Assembly (NCBI RefSeq): GCF_016793225.1
Contig: NZ_JAEUMN010000026.1
Location: 1 to 35,520 of the forward strand
Direction: 5' to 3'
Length of the DNA: 35,520 nt
Source: Phenylobacterium sp.
GTDB taxonomy: Bacteria; Pseudomonadota; Alphaproteobacteria; Caulobacterales; Caulobacteraceae
The translations under genes were made by a program, and so were the position numbers. Each line of letters begins with the position of its first letter. The first letter of the stretch is position 1. Below the pieces are notes generated by a model. The model searched no databases, was not told the origin of the DNA, and worked only from the letters and a program-made list of their open reading frames with translations. Below are positions 15,990 to 24,261 of the stretch, piece by piece.

Positions 15990-16068
15990 ATCGGCGCACA
16001 AAGGTCCTGCCCTTTTGGGCGTTTCCTCCCTATGAACTGGCCGCGCCCCCGGGCGCGGCCTTTTTTTT
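15990..16068 (+). ncRNA. Probable mmgR/alpha-r8-like (Rfam suhB) small RNA
   Basis: An AT-rich intergenic region ends in three elements in order: a small hairpin GCCC-TTTT-GGGC (16009-16020), the single-stranded stretch TTTCCTCCCT (16022-16031), and a strong terminator with eight T (16039-16068). From memory, the alpha-r8 family, whose founder is mmgR of Sinorhizobium meliloti (a regulator of polyhydroxybutyrate storage), has this layout and an invariant UUUCCUCCCU ten-mer that resembles an anti-Shine-Dalgarno sequence. The 3' end is firm; the 5' end is estimated from the family's length of about 77 bases. A TATAGA at 15928-15933 could instead start a longer RNA. Confidence 0.6.
16039..16068 (+). 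terminator. Intrinsic terminator of the small RNA
   Basis: GGCCGCGCC (16039-16047) pairs with GGCGCGGCC (16052-16060) around a 4-base loop, followed by eight T (16061-16068). It lies 174 bases past the TetR stop, too far for a simple gene terminator, and it ends the small RNA described here. Confidence 0.9.
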
Positions 16069-16090
16069 GCGCCTGGGGGTCAGCGCCGGC

Positions 16091-16840
16091 CTAGACCTCG
16101 ATGAGCGCGTACTCGACGCCCAGGTCCCGGTTCAGCACCGGCCGCGCGACATTGTAGACAGGCACCCCGCCGGGGGTCCGGCCCTCGTACGCCCCGCGGT
16201 GGGCGTGGCCGTGGAGCGCGCAGCGGACGCCCTCGAACCGGTCGATCGTCTCGCCCATGCGCGTGCTGCCCAGGAAGGCGAAGATCTCGGGCGGCTCGCC
16301 CTCCACCGTCGCCTGCACCGGGGCGTAGTGGGTGACGACGACGATGCGCTCGGTGCGCAGCATGCGCAGCGAGGTCTCGAGCTTGAGATTCTCGTCCACC
16401 GAGGCCTGCACGAACGCCTTGATCTCGGGCTCGCCGAACGCGGAGAGCATGTGGCGCCCGTAGCCGCCGATGAACCCCTTGCAGCCGGCGAAGCCTACGC
16501 CTCCGATCTCGAAGGCCTCGCCGTCCAGCACATGCATCCCGGCGTCGTGGAGGATGCGCGCCACCTCGCCGGGCTGGCCGCACTCGTAGTCGTGGTTGCC
16601 CAGCACCCCCACCACGGGGATGGTGCAGACGCGCAGGTCCTCGGCCAGGATCTCGGCCTCCGGCGTCTTCCCGAAGTTCGTCAGGTCGCCGCAGAGGGCG
16701 AGCACGTCGGCCTCCTGCGCGATCCGCGCGAAGAGGTCCCGGTACGGCTGGCGCATGTCCTCGCCCACGTGCAGGTCGCCGATGGCGGCCAGCCTCAGCG
16801 GCCGCGCTGCAGCCGCGCCCGGCTCAGGCGATGGGTTCAT
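16091..16840 (-). CDS. Calcineurin-like metallophosphoesterase
   Basis: A 249-residue cytoplasmic phosphoesterase with the complete two-metal motif set: GDLH (Asp22, His24), GDLTN (Asp52), GNHD (Asn82, His83, Asp84), THYAP (His171) and GHAH (His212, His214). Substrates of this broad family include nucleotides, cyclic nucleotides, phosphoproteins and RNA or DNA ends; the sequence alone does not decide. ATG 16840 has GAGGAA upstream. The start lies inside the end of the nucleotidyltransferase gene (17-base overlap), so the two are cotranscribed and probably work together. Confidence 0.9.
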   Translation of the reverse strand: MNPSPEPGAAAARPLRLAAIGDLHVGEDMRQPYRDLFARIAQEADVLALCGDLTNFGKTPEAEILAEDLRVCTIPVVGVLGNHDYECGQPGEVARILHDAGMHVLDGEAFEIGGVGFAGCKGFIGGYGRHMLSAFGEPEIKAFVQASVDENLKLETSLRMLRTERIVVVTHYAPVQATVEGEPPEIFAFLGSTRMGETIDRFEGVRCALHGHAHRGAYEGRTPGGVPVYNVARPVLNRDLGVEYALIEV

Positions 16841-17603
16841 GCCGTTCCTCCAAGCCCTTGCCCACCACGTCGGCGAAGCCGAAGTCCGTGATGTCGACGA
16901 GGTAGTCCCGGGGGCTGAACATCCGTCCGCGGCACACCTTGATCCGGGCCGGCGGCAGTTCGATCTGCGCCGACAGGCGCTCGGTCAGTTCCGTCATCAC
17001 CCAGGCAGGGATGACGTTCCGCTCGGTGGGATAGATGAAGCGGAAGTTCAGGAGGTGGATCAGCAGCACCTCCCAGTACGGCTCCATGTACGCAAGCAGC
17101 CGCTTCCAGTCGATGCGGTCGTGCTGGCGCAGGATGACATGCGCGACGTCGGCGCCGTCGTAGCGATAGCGATCCTGGATGAACATCTTGGAGACCACGA
17201 GTTCGGTCGGCGACGTGATCCTCGCCGTGGCGCCGTAGACCTCGATGGTGTCGTTGTCCTCGAACCAGGCGTCCGTCACCGGCGCGGCGCCGTTCGACAT
17301 GGCGAAGATGACGTCGAAGAATCGGTTGTCCTGCCAGACCTTGGCGATCCAGCGCTCATCCTCGACCTCGGTGCGGTAGCCGCGGGCCTGGAAGTAGGCG
17401 AGGATCTTCGGGAAGTCGCCGGCCTTGCAGAAGACGTCCAGGTCCTTGGTCGGCCGGACGATCCCCGTGTAGGCGCAGACCGCGTAGGTCCCGGACAGCA
17501 GGAAGCCGATGCCCGACTCCGTCAGGAGGCGGAGGCTCTCGGCATAGAACGCCTCGGCGTCCGGCGGGGGCTCGAAGGCGGAGGCGTCATAGGCTTGGGA
17601 CAT
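16824..17603 (-). CDS. Nucleotidyltransferase-fold protein (MNT/AbiE-like)
   Basis: A 259-residue protein with the minimal nucleotidyltransferase signature: LLSGTYAVCAYTG (about 35-47, the GS-like motif), the metal-binding Asp54 and Asp56 in TKDLDVF, and a likely third Asp97 in FFDVIF. The second half, with SPTELVVSKMFIQDRYRYDGADVAHVIL, resembles DUF-type proteins in which a nucleotidyltransferase domain is joined to a helical domain. The reaction would be NMP transfer to an unknown acceptor such as a nucleic acid, protein or small molecule. The gene overlaps the phosphoesterase gene by 17 bases. I see no toxin-antitoxin partner of the usual kind. Confidence 0.8.
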   Translation of the reverse strand: MSQAYDASAFEPPPDAEAFYAESLRLLTESGIGFLLSGTYAVCAYTGIVRPTKDLDVFCKAGDFPKILAYFQARGYRTEVEDERWIAKVWQDNRFFDVIFAMSNGAAPVTDAWFEDNDTIEVYGATARITSPTELVVSKMFIQDRYRYDGADVAHVILRQHDRIDWKRLLAYMEPYWEVLLIHLLNFRFIYPTERNVIPAWVMTELTERLSAQIELPPARIKVCRGRMFSPRDYLVDITDFGFADVVGKGLEERHEPIA

Positions 17604-17735
17604 CGGGCTGAGGAACGGCAGCGCCCTGCGCCGGTTCCGCGTCAGGACGATTCCAGCCCTGTCCGTCCGGGGCGGCCGGAGTCGCAGAGCCTGTCGCTCC
17701 CTCGGCCGGCCCCCGCCACACGGCCGATACAGCGA

Positions 17736-17984
17736 TCAGTGGTCGGTGTCGGACGCGCGGGCGATCCGCCTGAGGGCGGCGGCGAGGCGATAGGCGTGCG
17801 AGCGGCTCATCTCGCCGTCGCGGTGGCCGCCGGAAAGCTGGCTTGCGAGCTGTTCCAGCGCCGAGGGCGGCCGTCCGGGCGCGAAGACGCTGGCCAGCAT
17901 CTGCGCCTCCGCCATCAGGTCGGCGCGCGCGTGCGGCGGGCACGCGTCGAGCAGCACCTCGTCGAAGTCGACGATCGTGCCCAT
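17736..17984 (-). CDS. Small protein of unknown function
   Basis: An 82-residue protein beginning MGTIVDFDEVLLDACPP, mostly helical, with charged Arg/His-rich parts (GGHRDGEMSRSHAYRLAAALRRIARASD). I do not recognise the family. ATG 17984 has AAGGA about 9 bases upstream; a longer frame goes to 18020. It lies alone between the nucleotidyltransferase gene (132 bases away) and a divergent small gene. No membrane segment or signal peptide is visible. A small DNA-binding or regulatory protein would suit the charge pattern, but this is a guess. Confidence 0.55.
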   Translation of the reverse strand: MGTIVDFDEVLLDACPPHARADLMAEAQMLASVFAPGRPPSALEQLASQLSGGHRDGEMSRSHAYRLAAALRRIARASDTDH

Positions 17985-18155
17985 CCTGGCGGATCCTTCA
18001 TGGCGTCGGGGCCGGCCCATCGGAGGCGACTAACCCCCTCTGCCGCGAGGGGTTCCGCGCAACCTGCGACGGATGAGCGCTGTTATGCCAGCCGCGCGCT
18101 GGGGTTGCTTGCATTCGCCCGATCGATGTTCGACTTTCCAAAAAAAGGGGAACCC

Positions 18156-18380
18156 ATGGATTCGGAGCACGGCAAACGTCTCGCCCAGAACCTTGTCGAA
18201 CTCCTGATCCCCTATGAGGAAGAACTGATCCAGCTTGAGCGCGACGTCCCTGCTTTCGGCCCGTTGAGAAGGGCTGTCGGCATCGCGATCGCAGAGAGCT
18301 GCTACTTCATTTCGGACAACGCGGTCTGCCAGGAAGAAGCCGTTCCCCCCGCAGACGGTCCCGCTAGCCGCGCCCGATAG
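18156..18380 (+). CDS. Small acidic protein of unknown function
   Basis: A 74-residue protein, [31 protein letters not shown] and a central [16 protein letters not shown] segment, with a predominantly helical acidic N-terminus and two Cys residues. I do not recognise it. I chose ATG 18156 because AGGGGA lies 5 bases upstream, after a run of seven A; the in-frame ATG 18126 has no such site. It lies 29 bases before the XRE regulator, so the two probably share a transcript, and it may be a partner or modulator of that regulator. Confidence 0.55.
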   Translation: MDSEHGKRLAQNLVELLIPYEEELIQLERDVPAFGPLRRAVGIAIAESCYFISDNAVCQEEAVPPADGPASRAR

Positions 18381-18409
18381 CAAGCCCCCCAAGGAGACCC
18401 GAAAGACCC

Positions 18410-18796
18410 ATGGCCAACAAACCTGAAGCGGCTGCAGATCCGGTAGACGTCGCCGTCGGCGCACGCATCCGGCTGCTGCGCAAGGTGCGTGGGCTGTCGC
18501 AGCAGGCGCTGGCGGAAGCCGCCGGCGTGACCTTCCAGCAGATCCAGAAGTACGAACGCGGAGCCAACCGCGTCAGCGCTTCCATGCTCACGCGCATCGC
18601 CAAGACCCTTGGCGTGCCGGTGGCCGAGATGTTCGGGGAAGCCTCGGCCAACAGTGGCGCGGTCGACGAAGTCGCCGCTCTCCTGGCTGAGCCAGGCGCC
18701 CTGGAACTGCTGAAGGCCTATGCAGGACTGCCGCGCGGCGTGTCGCGTTCCGCCCTGGTCGAATTCGTCCGTAGTCTGCGGAGCCAGCCGGGCTAA
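18410..18796 (+). CDS. XRE-family helix-turn-helix regulator
   Basis: A 128-residue DNA-binding protein. Residues about 18-72 form a Cro/CI-type helix-turn-helix: [20 protein letters not shown], the recognition segment [21 protein letters not shown] and [16 protein letters not shown]. This YERG-NRVSAS type is widespread in alphaproteobacteria (related to PraR/PhrR-like regulators). The C-terminal part (about 80-128) is helical and may dimerise. It is followed 9 bases later by the M20 peptidase gene on the same strand. Confidence 0.88.
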   Translation: MANKPEAAADPVDVAVGARIRLLRKVRGLSQQALAEAAGVTFQQIQKYERGANRVSASMLTRIAKTLGVPVAEMFGEASANSGAVDEVAALLAEPGALELLKAYAGLPRGVSRSALVEFVRSLRSQPG

Positions 18797-18805
18797 GAGA
18801 GGCGC

Positions 18806-20134
18806 ATGCCTCTTCTTCTCCGGTTCCTCTTCATCCTCGCCGCGGCGTCGCCGGCCGCGGCGTCGGCTCAGGCTGCGCCTCGGCTGACGCCGGCCGAGGC
18901 GCGCATGATCGCCGTCGTCGATGCGGAGCAGGGACGCCACCTCAAGCTCCTCGAGTCCCTGGTGAAGGTGAACTCGGGGACCATGAACCTGCCCGGCGTG
19001 CAGCGCGTCGGCGAAATGCTGCGCCCCGAGTTCGAGCAGCTGGGCTTCACCGTGCGCTGGGTTCCCATGACCCGGACCGGCCGGGCCGGACACCTCATCG
19101 CCACCCACAAGGGTGACGGCAGGGGCAAGCGCCTGCTGCTCATCGGCCACCTCGACACCGTCTTCGAACCGGACAGTCCGTTCCAGGGCTGGAGGGTCAC
19201 CGGCGACACGGCCGAAGGGCCGGGCGTGGGCGACATGAAGGGCGGCGACGTGATCATCGTCGCAGCCCTGCGGGCGATGCACGCCGCCGGCGCCCTGAAG
19301 GCCGCGGACATCACGGTGGTCCTCACGGGCGACGAGGAGAAGCCCGGCGAGCCCCTGTCCGTCGCCCGCGCCGATCTGATCGAAGCCGGGCGCAACAGCG
19401 ACGTGGCGCTCGACTTCGAGGGCCTGTCGCGGATCGGCGGCCGGGACGTCGGCTCGATCGCGCGCCGCTCCTCGACGTCCTGGACCCTCCGCGCCGCCGC
19501 GCCGTCCGGCCATTCCTCAGGCGTCTGCAAGGGGCAAGCGGGCTGCGGAGCCATCTACGAGCTCACCCGCATCCTCGACGCCTTCCGCCGCGAGCTGCCC
19601 GAGCCGAACCTGACCTACAACGTCGGTCTCGTCGTCGGGGGGACGTCCGCGGCCCTCAACGCCGACGACACGGGCGGACAGGCCAGCGGCAAGCCCAATG
19701 TCATCGCCGCCGAGGCCATCGCGCGCGGCGACATCCGCACCCTGTCGCCGGAACAGGAGGCCCGCGTGCGCGCCCGCATGCAGGCGATCGTGGCGCAGCA
19801 CCTCGACAAGGCCACGGCGACGCTCGAATTCTCGGACGACAGCTACCCGCCCATGGCGCCCACCGAGGGCAACCGGGCGCTGCTCGCCGAGCTCAATCGC
19901 GTCAACGCCAGCCTCGGGCTCCCCGCGATGCCGGAAGGCGATCCCGCCGGCCGGGGCGCGGGCGACATCTCGTTCGTCGCCTTCATCGACGGGCTGGTCG
20001 GGCTGGGGATGGCGGGGGAGGGCAGCCACGCCCCGGGCGAGACCGCCGACCTCAGGAGCCTGCCGGTCCAGGCCAAGCGCGCCGCGCTGCTCATGGCCCG
20101 CCTCTCGAGGCAGCCCCGGCCCAGGTCACCCTAG
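18806..20134 (+). CDS. Secreted M20-family metallopeptidase (glutamate carboxypeptidase-like)
   Basis: A 442-residue exported zinc peptidase of the M20 family. A signal peptide covers about residues 1-23 (hydrophobic LLLRFLFILAAASPAAASAQA). Metal and catalytic residues are visible: His115 and Asp117 in GHLDTVF, Asp143 in GVGDMKGG, the catalytic Glu177-Glu178 in LTGDEEKPGE, and a late His in GEGSHAPGE. The family includes carboxypeptidase G2, which removes C-terminal glutamate from folates and peptides; the specificity here is unknown. It ends tail to tail with the MFS gene, sharing a 4-base overlap of stop codons (20131-20134). Confidence 0.9.
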   Translation: MPLLLRFLFILAAASPAAASAQAAPRLTPAEARMIAVVDAEQGRHLKLLESLVKVNSGTMNLPGVQRVGEMLRPEFEQLGFTVRWVPMTRTGRAGHLIATHKGDGRGKRLLLIGHLDTVFEPDSPFQGWRVTGDTAEGPGVGDMKGGDVIIVAALRAMHAAGALKAADITVVLTGDEEKPGEPLSVARADLIEAGRNSDVALDFEGLSRIGGRDVGSIARRSSTSWTLRAAAPSGHSSGVCKGQAGCGAIYELTRILDAFRRELPEPNLTYNVGLVVGGTSAALNADDTGGQASGKPNVIAAEAIARGDIRTLSPEQEARVRARMQAIVAQHLDKATATLEFSDDSYPPMAPTEGNRALLAELNRVNASLGLPAMPEGDPAGRGAGDISFVAFIDGLVGLGMAGEGSHAPGETADLRSLPVQAKRAALLMARLSRQPRPRSP

Positions 20135-21660
20135 TCGGCGTGCGCCGCGGAGCCCGGCTCCCGCATGATCGGCGCCGCCCTGCGCAGCATGAGCACGAGC
20201 GGCAGCAGCACGCAGGTGGCCAGCGCCATCCAGCTGAAGATGTTGACGTACCCCAGCATCGACGACTGCCGCGTCACTTCGCCGTTGAGAACCGACAGGC
20301 CCGGCAGCGACTGCAGGCTCATGAGCGGCGGCAGCACGCCCTGCAGGACGGGGCTCGACGGGTCCATCCGTCCGGCCAGGTGGCTGTGCACGGCGGCCGC
20401 GTCGCGGATGACCATGGCCTGCACCACCGAGATGCCGACGCTGGAGCCGATGCTGCGGCCCATGGTCTGAACGATCGTGCCCTCGATCCGGTGGACGGGG
20501 TCGAGCGTCGCATAGGCGAGGGTGCTGAGGGGGGAGAAGAGCAGCCCGGTGCCGAAGCCCTGGATGAACCCGCTGACGATGAAGGGGGTCGACGTCATCT
20601 GCAGGTTGAACCCGCCCATCATCCATAGCGCCACGATGTTCAGGACGAGGCCGATCACCAGCGACGTGCGCGCGCCGAAGCGGACGACGAACCACGGCAC
20701 GAGCAGGAAGGCGATCAGCGAACCGATCCCGCGTGGCATGCTGACCACGCCCGCGTGCATGGCGGAGTAGCCCAGCAGGTTCTGCATGAAGGACGGCAGG
20801 AGCGCGCTGGTGGAGAACAGCAGCACGCCCGTGAAGAAGCTGAAGATCGTGGTCCCGATGAAGTTCCGGTCCTTGGCCAGGTCCCGGTGGAAGAAGGGGT
20901 GCTTGCCGGTCGCGGTCTGCACGACGAAGACCCAGAGCCCCGCGACGCTGACCGCCACGTAGAACCAGATCTCCATCGACTCCATCCAGTCCTTCTGCGG
21001 GCCGCGGTCGAGCATCATCTGCAGCCCGACGATGAAGGCGATGAGCCCGCCGAAGCCGATGAAGTCGAAGGGGCGCTCGCGTCCCCCACGGTCCCGGGCC
21101 ATGAAGTTCTGGACGCCCAGCCAGGCCAGGATGCCGATCGGCAGGTTGATGAAGAACACCCACCGCCAGTCCATGTTCTCGGTGATCCAGCCGCCCAGGC
21201 TGGGGCCGATGATGGGCCCCATGATGACCGCCGCGCTCCAGATGCTCATCACCCGCGGGATCATCGCCATCGGGAAGATGTCGAGCATCACCGACTGGGA
21301 GAGGGGCATCAGGCCCGCGCCGGCTAGGCCCTGGAGCACGCGGAACGCCACCATCTGGTCGACCGTCTGCGCCATGCCGCAGAGCATCGAGGCCACGGTG
21401 AAGCCCACGATCGAATAGACCAGCATGGTCTTGCGCCCGATCTTCTGGGCCAGCCAGCCGGCCAGCGGCGTCGCCACCGCCGTCGCCAGGATGTAGGACG
21501 TCAGGACCCAGGTGATCTGCTCGGGCGACGCCGAGAGGCTGCCCTGCATGTGGGGCAGCGCCACGTTGGCGATCGTCGAATCCAGGGTGTTCATCAGCGT
21601 CGCCAGCATCAGCGCGCCGGTGATCGGGACCCGGTTCCTAACGTCCTGTGCGGCCGCCAT
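20131..21660 (-). CDS. EmrB-type MFS drug efflux transporter (DHA2, 14 membrane segments)
   Basis: A 509-residue inner-membrane proton antiporter of the drug:H+ DHA2 group. The start is typical (PITGALMLATLMNTLDSTIANVALPHMQGSLSASPEQITWVLTSYILA), with motif A-like LAGWLAQKIGRKTMLVYSI and motif C-like AVIMGPIIGPSLGGWITENMDWRWVFFINLPIGI. I chose ATG 21660; a frame extension to 21711 crosses the outer-membrane gene. Its start lies 23 bases inside the end of the outer-membrane factor gene, so the operon order is membrane fusion protein, outer-membrane factor, pump. Together they form a tripartite EmrAB-TolC-like exporter of hydrophobic compounds. Confidence 0.93.
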   Translation of the reverse strand: MAAAQDVRNRVPITGALMLATLMNTLDSTIANVALPHMQGSLSASPEQITWVLTSYILATAVATPLAGWLAQKIGRKTMLVYSIVGFTVASMLCGMAQTVDQMVAFRVLQGLAGAGLMPLSQSVMLDIFPMAMIPRVMSIWSAAVIMGPIIGPSLGGWITENMDWRWVFFINLPIGILAWLGVQNFMARDRGGRERPFDFIGFGGLIAFIVGLQMMLDRGPQKDWMESMEIWFYVAVSVAGLWVFVVQTATGKHPFFHRDLAKDRNFIGTTIFSFFTGVLLFSTSALLPSFMQNLLGYSAMHAGVVSMPRGIGSLIAFLLVPWFVVRFGARTSLVIGLVLNIVALWMMGGFNLQMTSTPFIVSGFIQGFGTGLLFSPLSTLAYATLDPVHRIEGTIVQTMGRSIGSSVGISVVQAMVIRDAAAVHSHLAGRMDPSSPVLQGVLPPLMSLQSLPGLSVLNGEVTRQSSMLGYVNIFSWMALATCVLLPLVLMLRRAAPIMREPGSAAHAD

Positions 21661-23140
21661 CGGCGTCTCCCGAAGCCTGGGCCGTGCGCCAGTCGGCCGC
21701 CGAGGCGGCATAGAGCGCGACGAGGTCGGCGAGCTGCCGGCCGCGGGCCTCGGCGAGCCGCCGCCGGTCGAAGCTCAGCTGCCGCCGGGACTGGACCACG
21801 TCGGCGGCGGTGCGCGCGCCGAGCTGCGCCGCGGCCAGCGTGTCGTCCGCGACCCTCTGGCTGTGCGCCACGGCCCGCGTGAGGGTCGCGACTTCCTCCT
21901 CGTCGGTCCGCAGCGCCGCCATGGCGTCGGAGACCTCGCGGAACGCCTTCAGGACGGTCCGGCGATAGTTGGCGACGGCCAGCTTCGCCTCGGCCTCCGC
22001 GGCCCGGGTGCGGGCCTTCCGGGCGCCGCCGTCGAACAGCGGCGCGGTCAGCCCGCTCAGCAGGGTGTAGCCGGTGGACTGGGTGTCGAAGACCTCGTCG
22101 GGCGAGAGGCCGGACAGCGCCCCGTTGGCCGAGAGTCGAAGGCTCGGGTACTGCTCGGCCATGCGCGCGCCGATGGCGGCCGTTGCGGCGTGGGCCTCGG
22201 CTTCGGCGGCGAGGATGTCGGGGCGGCGGCGCACGAGATCGGACGGCAGGCTCACGGGAACCTGGGCCGGGACGACGAACGCCCCCAGGTCGAAGTCCGG
22301 CGGCGTCCAGTCGGCGGGCGAGCGGCCCACCAGGAGGGCCAGCTGGTGCCGGGCCGCATCGTACTGGCGCCGCAGCGGGGGCAGGGCGGCCTCGTCCTCG
22401 GCCAGCTGGGCTTCGATCCCGGTCAGCGTCGTGCGCGGGATGCCGCCGATGTCCAGCGCCTTGCGGGCCAGGCCGAGCAGGATGCGGTCGTCCTCGACGA
22501 TCGTCTCCAGCGCCTGGATCTGCCCCCGGAGCTCCGCCACGCGGAAGGCCTGCAGGGCCACGTTGCCGGACAGGGCGAGGTAGGCCGCGTCGGCCTCGCG
22601 GGCGGCCTGGTCCACGCGGGCGCGCGCCTCTTCCACCCGCCGCCGGCCGCCGCCGAACAGGTCGAGGTCGTAGCTGACCCGGCCCCCCACCGAGAAGAGG
22701 TTGAACACCCGGCTCCCCGAGAACGGCGAAGGCGTCCCGTCCGCCGAGCGGCGGAAGCCGAACGCGCGCGAGTTGAACTTCTGCCGCTGGACGTTGGCGG
22801 TGGCCTCGAGCTGCGGGCCCAGTTCCGCCCCTGCCTCGAGGGCCTCGGCCTGGTAGCGCTCCAGCGTCGCCTGCGCCGCCGCCACGTCGGGGCTTTCGGC
22901 CAGGGCCATCCGCACCGTCCGGTCCAGCGCCTCGGAACGGAAGGCGGCCCACCAGGGGCCGGCCGTCCGGGCGTCCGGGTCCAGGCGCACGATGGCCGCC
23001 CTCGTTTCCCCCGCCATCGCATAGTCGGCCGCGCCCGTGGGCGGGGCGGGGGGCTTGAAATCGGGCCCGACGGTCGTGCAGCCGGCGAGCGCGATCGCGA
23101 GCGCGGCCAGCGGCGCCAGGGAAGCGAGGCGGGCCGCCAC
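21638..23140 (-). CDS. Outer-membrane efflux lipoprotein (NodT/OprM family)
   Basis: A 500-residue TolC-fold outer-membrane channel. It starts with a lipoprotein signal peptide whose lipobox LAGC ends at Cys21, followed by TTVGPDFKPP, a hallmark of NodT-type factors. Two OEP repeats follow: the first around WWAAFRSEALDRTVRMAL and the second around LPSDLVRRRPDILAAEAEAHAATAAIGARMAEQYPSLRLS. The final part contains the periplasmic helices. The start is GTG 23140; it begins 5 bases after the membrane-fusion gene ends, so the genes are cotranscribed. Confidence 0.93.
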   Translation of the reverse strand: MAARLASLAPLAALAIALAGCTTVGPDFKPPAPPTGAADYAMAGETRAAIVRLDPDARTAGPWWAAFRSEALDRTVRMALAESPDVAAAQATLERYQAEALEAGAELGPQLEATANVQRQKFNSRAFGFRRSADGTPSPFSGSRVFNLFSVGGRVSYDLDLFGGGRRRVEEARARVDQAAREADAAYLALSGNVALQAFRVAELRGQIQALETIVEDDRILLGLARKALDIGGIPRTTLTGIEAQLAEDEAALPPLRRQYDAARHQLALLVGRSPADWTPPDFDLGAFVVPAQVPVSLPSDLVRRRPDILAAEAEAHAATAAIGARMAEQYPSLRLSANGALSGLSPDEVFDTQSTGYTLLSGLTAPLFDGGARKARTRAAEAEAKLAVANYRRTVLKAFREVSDAMAALRTDEEEVATLTRAVAHSQRVADDTLAAAQLGARTAADVVQSRRQLSFDRRRLAEARGRQLADLVALYAASAADWRTAQASGDADGGRTGR

Positions 23141-23145
23141 CGCCG

Positions 23146-24204
23146 CTACCGCCCGCGCCCGGGCGCGGTCAGGTCCACCTTGACCACGGCGGACAGCCCG
23201 GCGCGCGCCGCGCGCTCGGGCGGCGGCCTGTCGAACTCGATGCGCACGGGCAGGCGCTGCGTGACCTTCACCCAGTTGCCGGTGGCGTTCTGGGCCGGCA
23301 GCACCGAGAAAGCCGCGCCGGTCCCCGGCGGGAAGCTGGCTACGTGGCCCTTAAGGGGGCCGCCGGGATAGGCGTCGATGTCGATCTCCACGGGCTGCCC
23401 GACGTGCATCTTGCCGATCTGGGTTTCCTTGAAGTTGGCTTCGACCCAGGGCCGGCCCGACAGGAGCCAGAAGGCGGTCTGCGAGGCGTTCAGGTAGGCG
23501 CCGATGGGAAGCTGGTCGACGCGCGCCACGACGCCGTCCGAGGGCGCGACGACGGTCGCATGGCTCAGGTCCAGCCGCGCCCGCTCCAGCTGCGCCTTGG
23601 CCTGCATGACGCTGGGTGCGCGGTCGCCGATGTCGGCCTCTCCGCCCAGGGCCGCCAGCGCCTGCGCCGCCTGGCGCTCGGCGATCGCCAGCTGGTCGCG
23701 CGCCTGGTTGGCCGCGTGGATCGCCTGGTCCACCGCCTGGCCCGACGCGGCGCCGGCGGCGTTGAGCTGCCGCTGCCGCACGACCTCGCGCTGGGCGAAC
23801 GCCAGGTTCTCGCGCGCGGCGCTGATCCCTGCCGTCTCCCGGGCATACGCCGCCCGCGCCTGGCCGACGGCGAGGCGGGCCGCGGCCAGCTGGGCGTCGG
23901 CCAGGTCCAGGCGGGCCTGCAGCTCGCGCTGGTCGAGGCGGAACAGCACCTGCCCGCGCTTCACGGACTGGTTCTCCCTGACGTAGATCTCGACCACGCG
24001 TCCGGGGATCGAGGGCGCCACCGGGGTCTTGGCGATCTGGACGTAGGCGTCGTCGGTGGTCTCGGATCGCCCTGCGGTCAGCACGAAGTAGGCCAGCACC
24101 GCCAGCACCAGCACCGGGCCGGCGATCATGATGATCCAGCGCCGCCGAAGCACCCCCGACCGGCGTCCACCGGACGCCGACGCGCCTTCCTCGTTGTCCG
24201 TCAC
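23146..24204 (-). CDS. EmrA/HlyD-type membrane fusion protein
   Basis: A 352-residue periplasmic adaptor of the tripartite efflux pump. A cytoplasmic N-terminus rich in Gly/Ser/Arg leads to one membrane anchor (about 25-45, IIMIAGPVLVLAVLAYFVLTAG), then the EmrA signature TTDDAYVQIAKTPVAPSIPGRVVEIYV, a long coiled-coil hairpin (about 100-190) and the barrel part PSDGVVARVDQLPIGAYLN. I chose GTG 24204, which has GGGGGAAG 8 bases upstream; GTG 24222 in the same frame would add six residues. It is the first gene of the operon. No regulator lies beside it. Confidence 0.9.
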   Translation of the reverse strand: MTDNEEGASASGGRRSGVLRRRWIIMIAGPVLVLAVLAYFVLTAGRSETTDDAYVQIAKTPVAPSIPGRVVEIYVRENQSVKRGQVLFRLDQRELQARLDLADAQLAAARLAVGQARAAYARETAGISAARENLAFAQREVVRQRQLNAAGAASGQAVDQAIHAANQARDQLAIAERQAAQALAALGGEADIGDRAPSVMQAKAQLERARLDLSHATVVAPSDGVVARVDQLPIGAYLNASQTAFWLLSGRPWVEANFKETQIGKMHVGQPVEIDIDAYPGGPLKGHVASFPPGTGAAFSVLPAQNATGNWVKVTQRLPVRIEFDRPPPERAARAGLSAVVKVDLTAPGRGR

Positions 24205-24261
24205 GCTTCCGACTTCCCCCACGACGCGGCGGGTCCATGGCCCGCCGTCGACTCCACTCGA

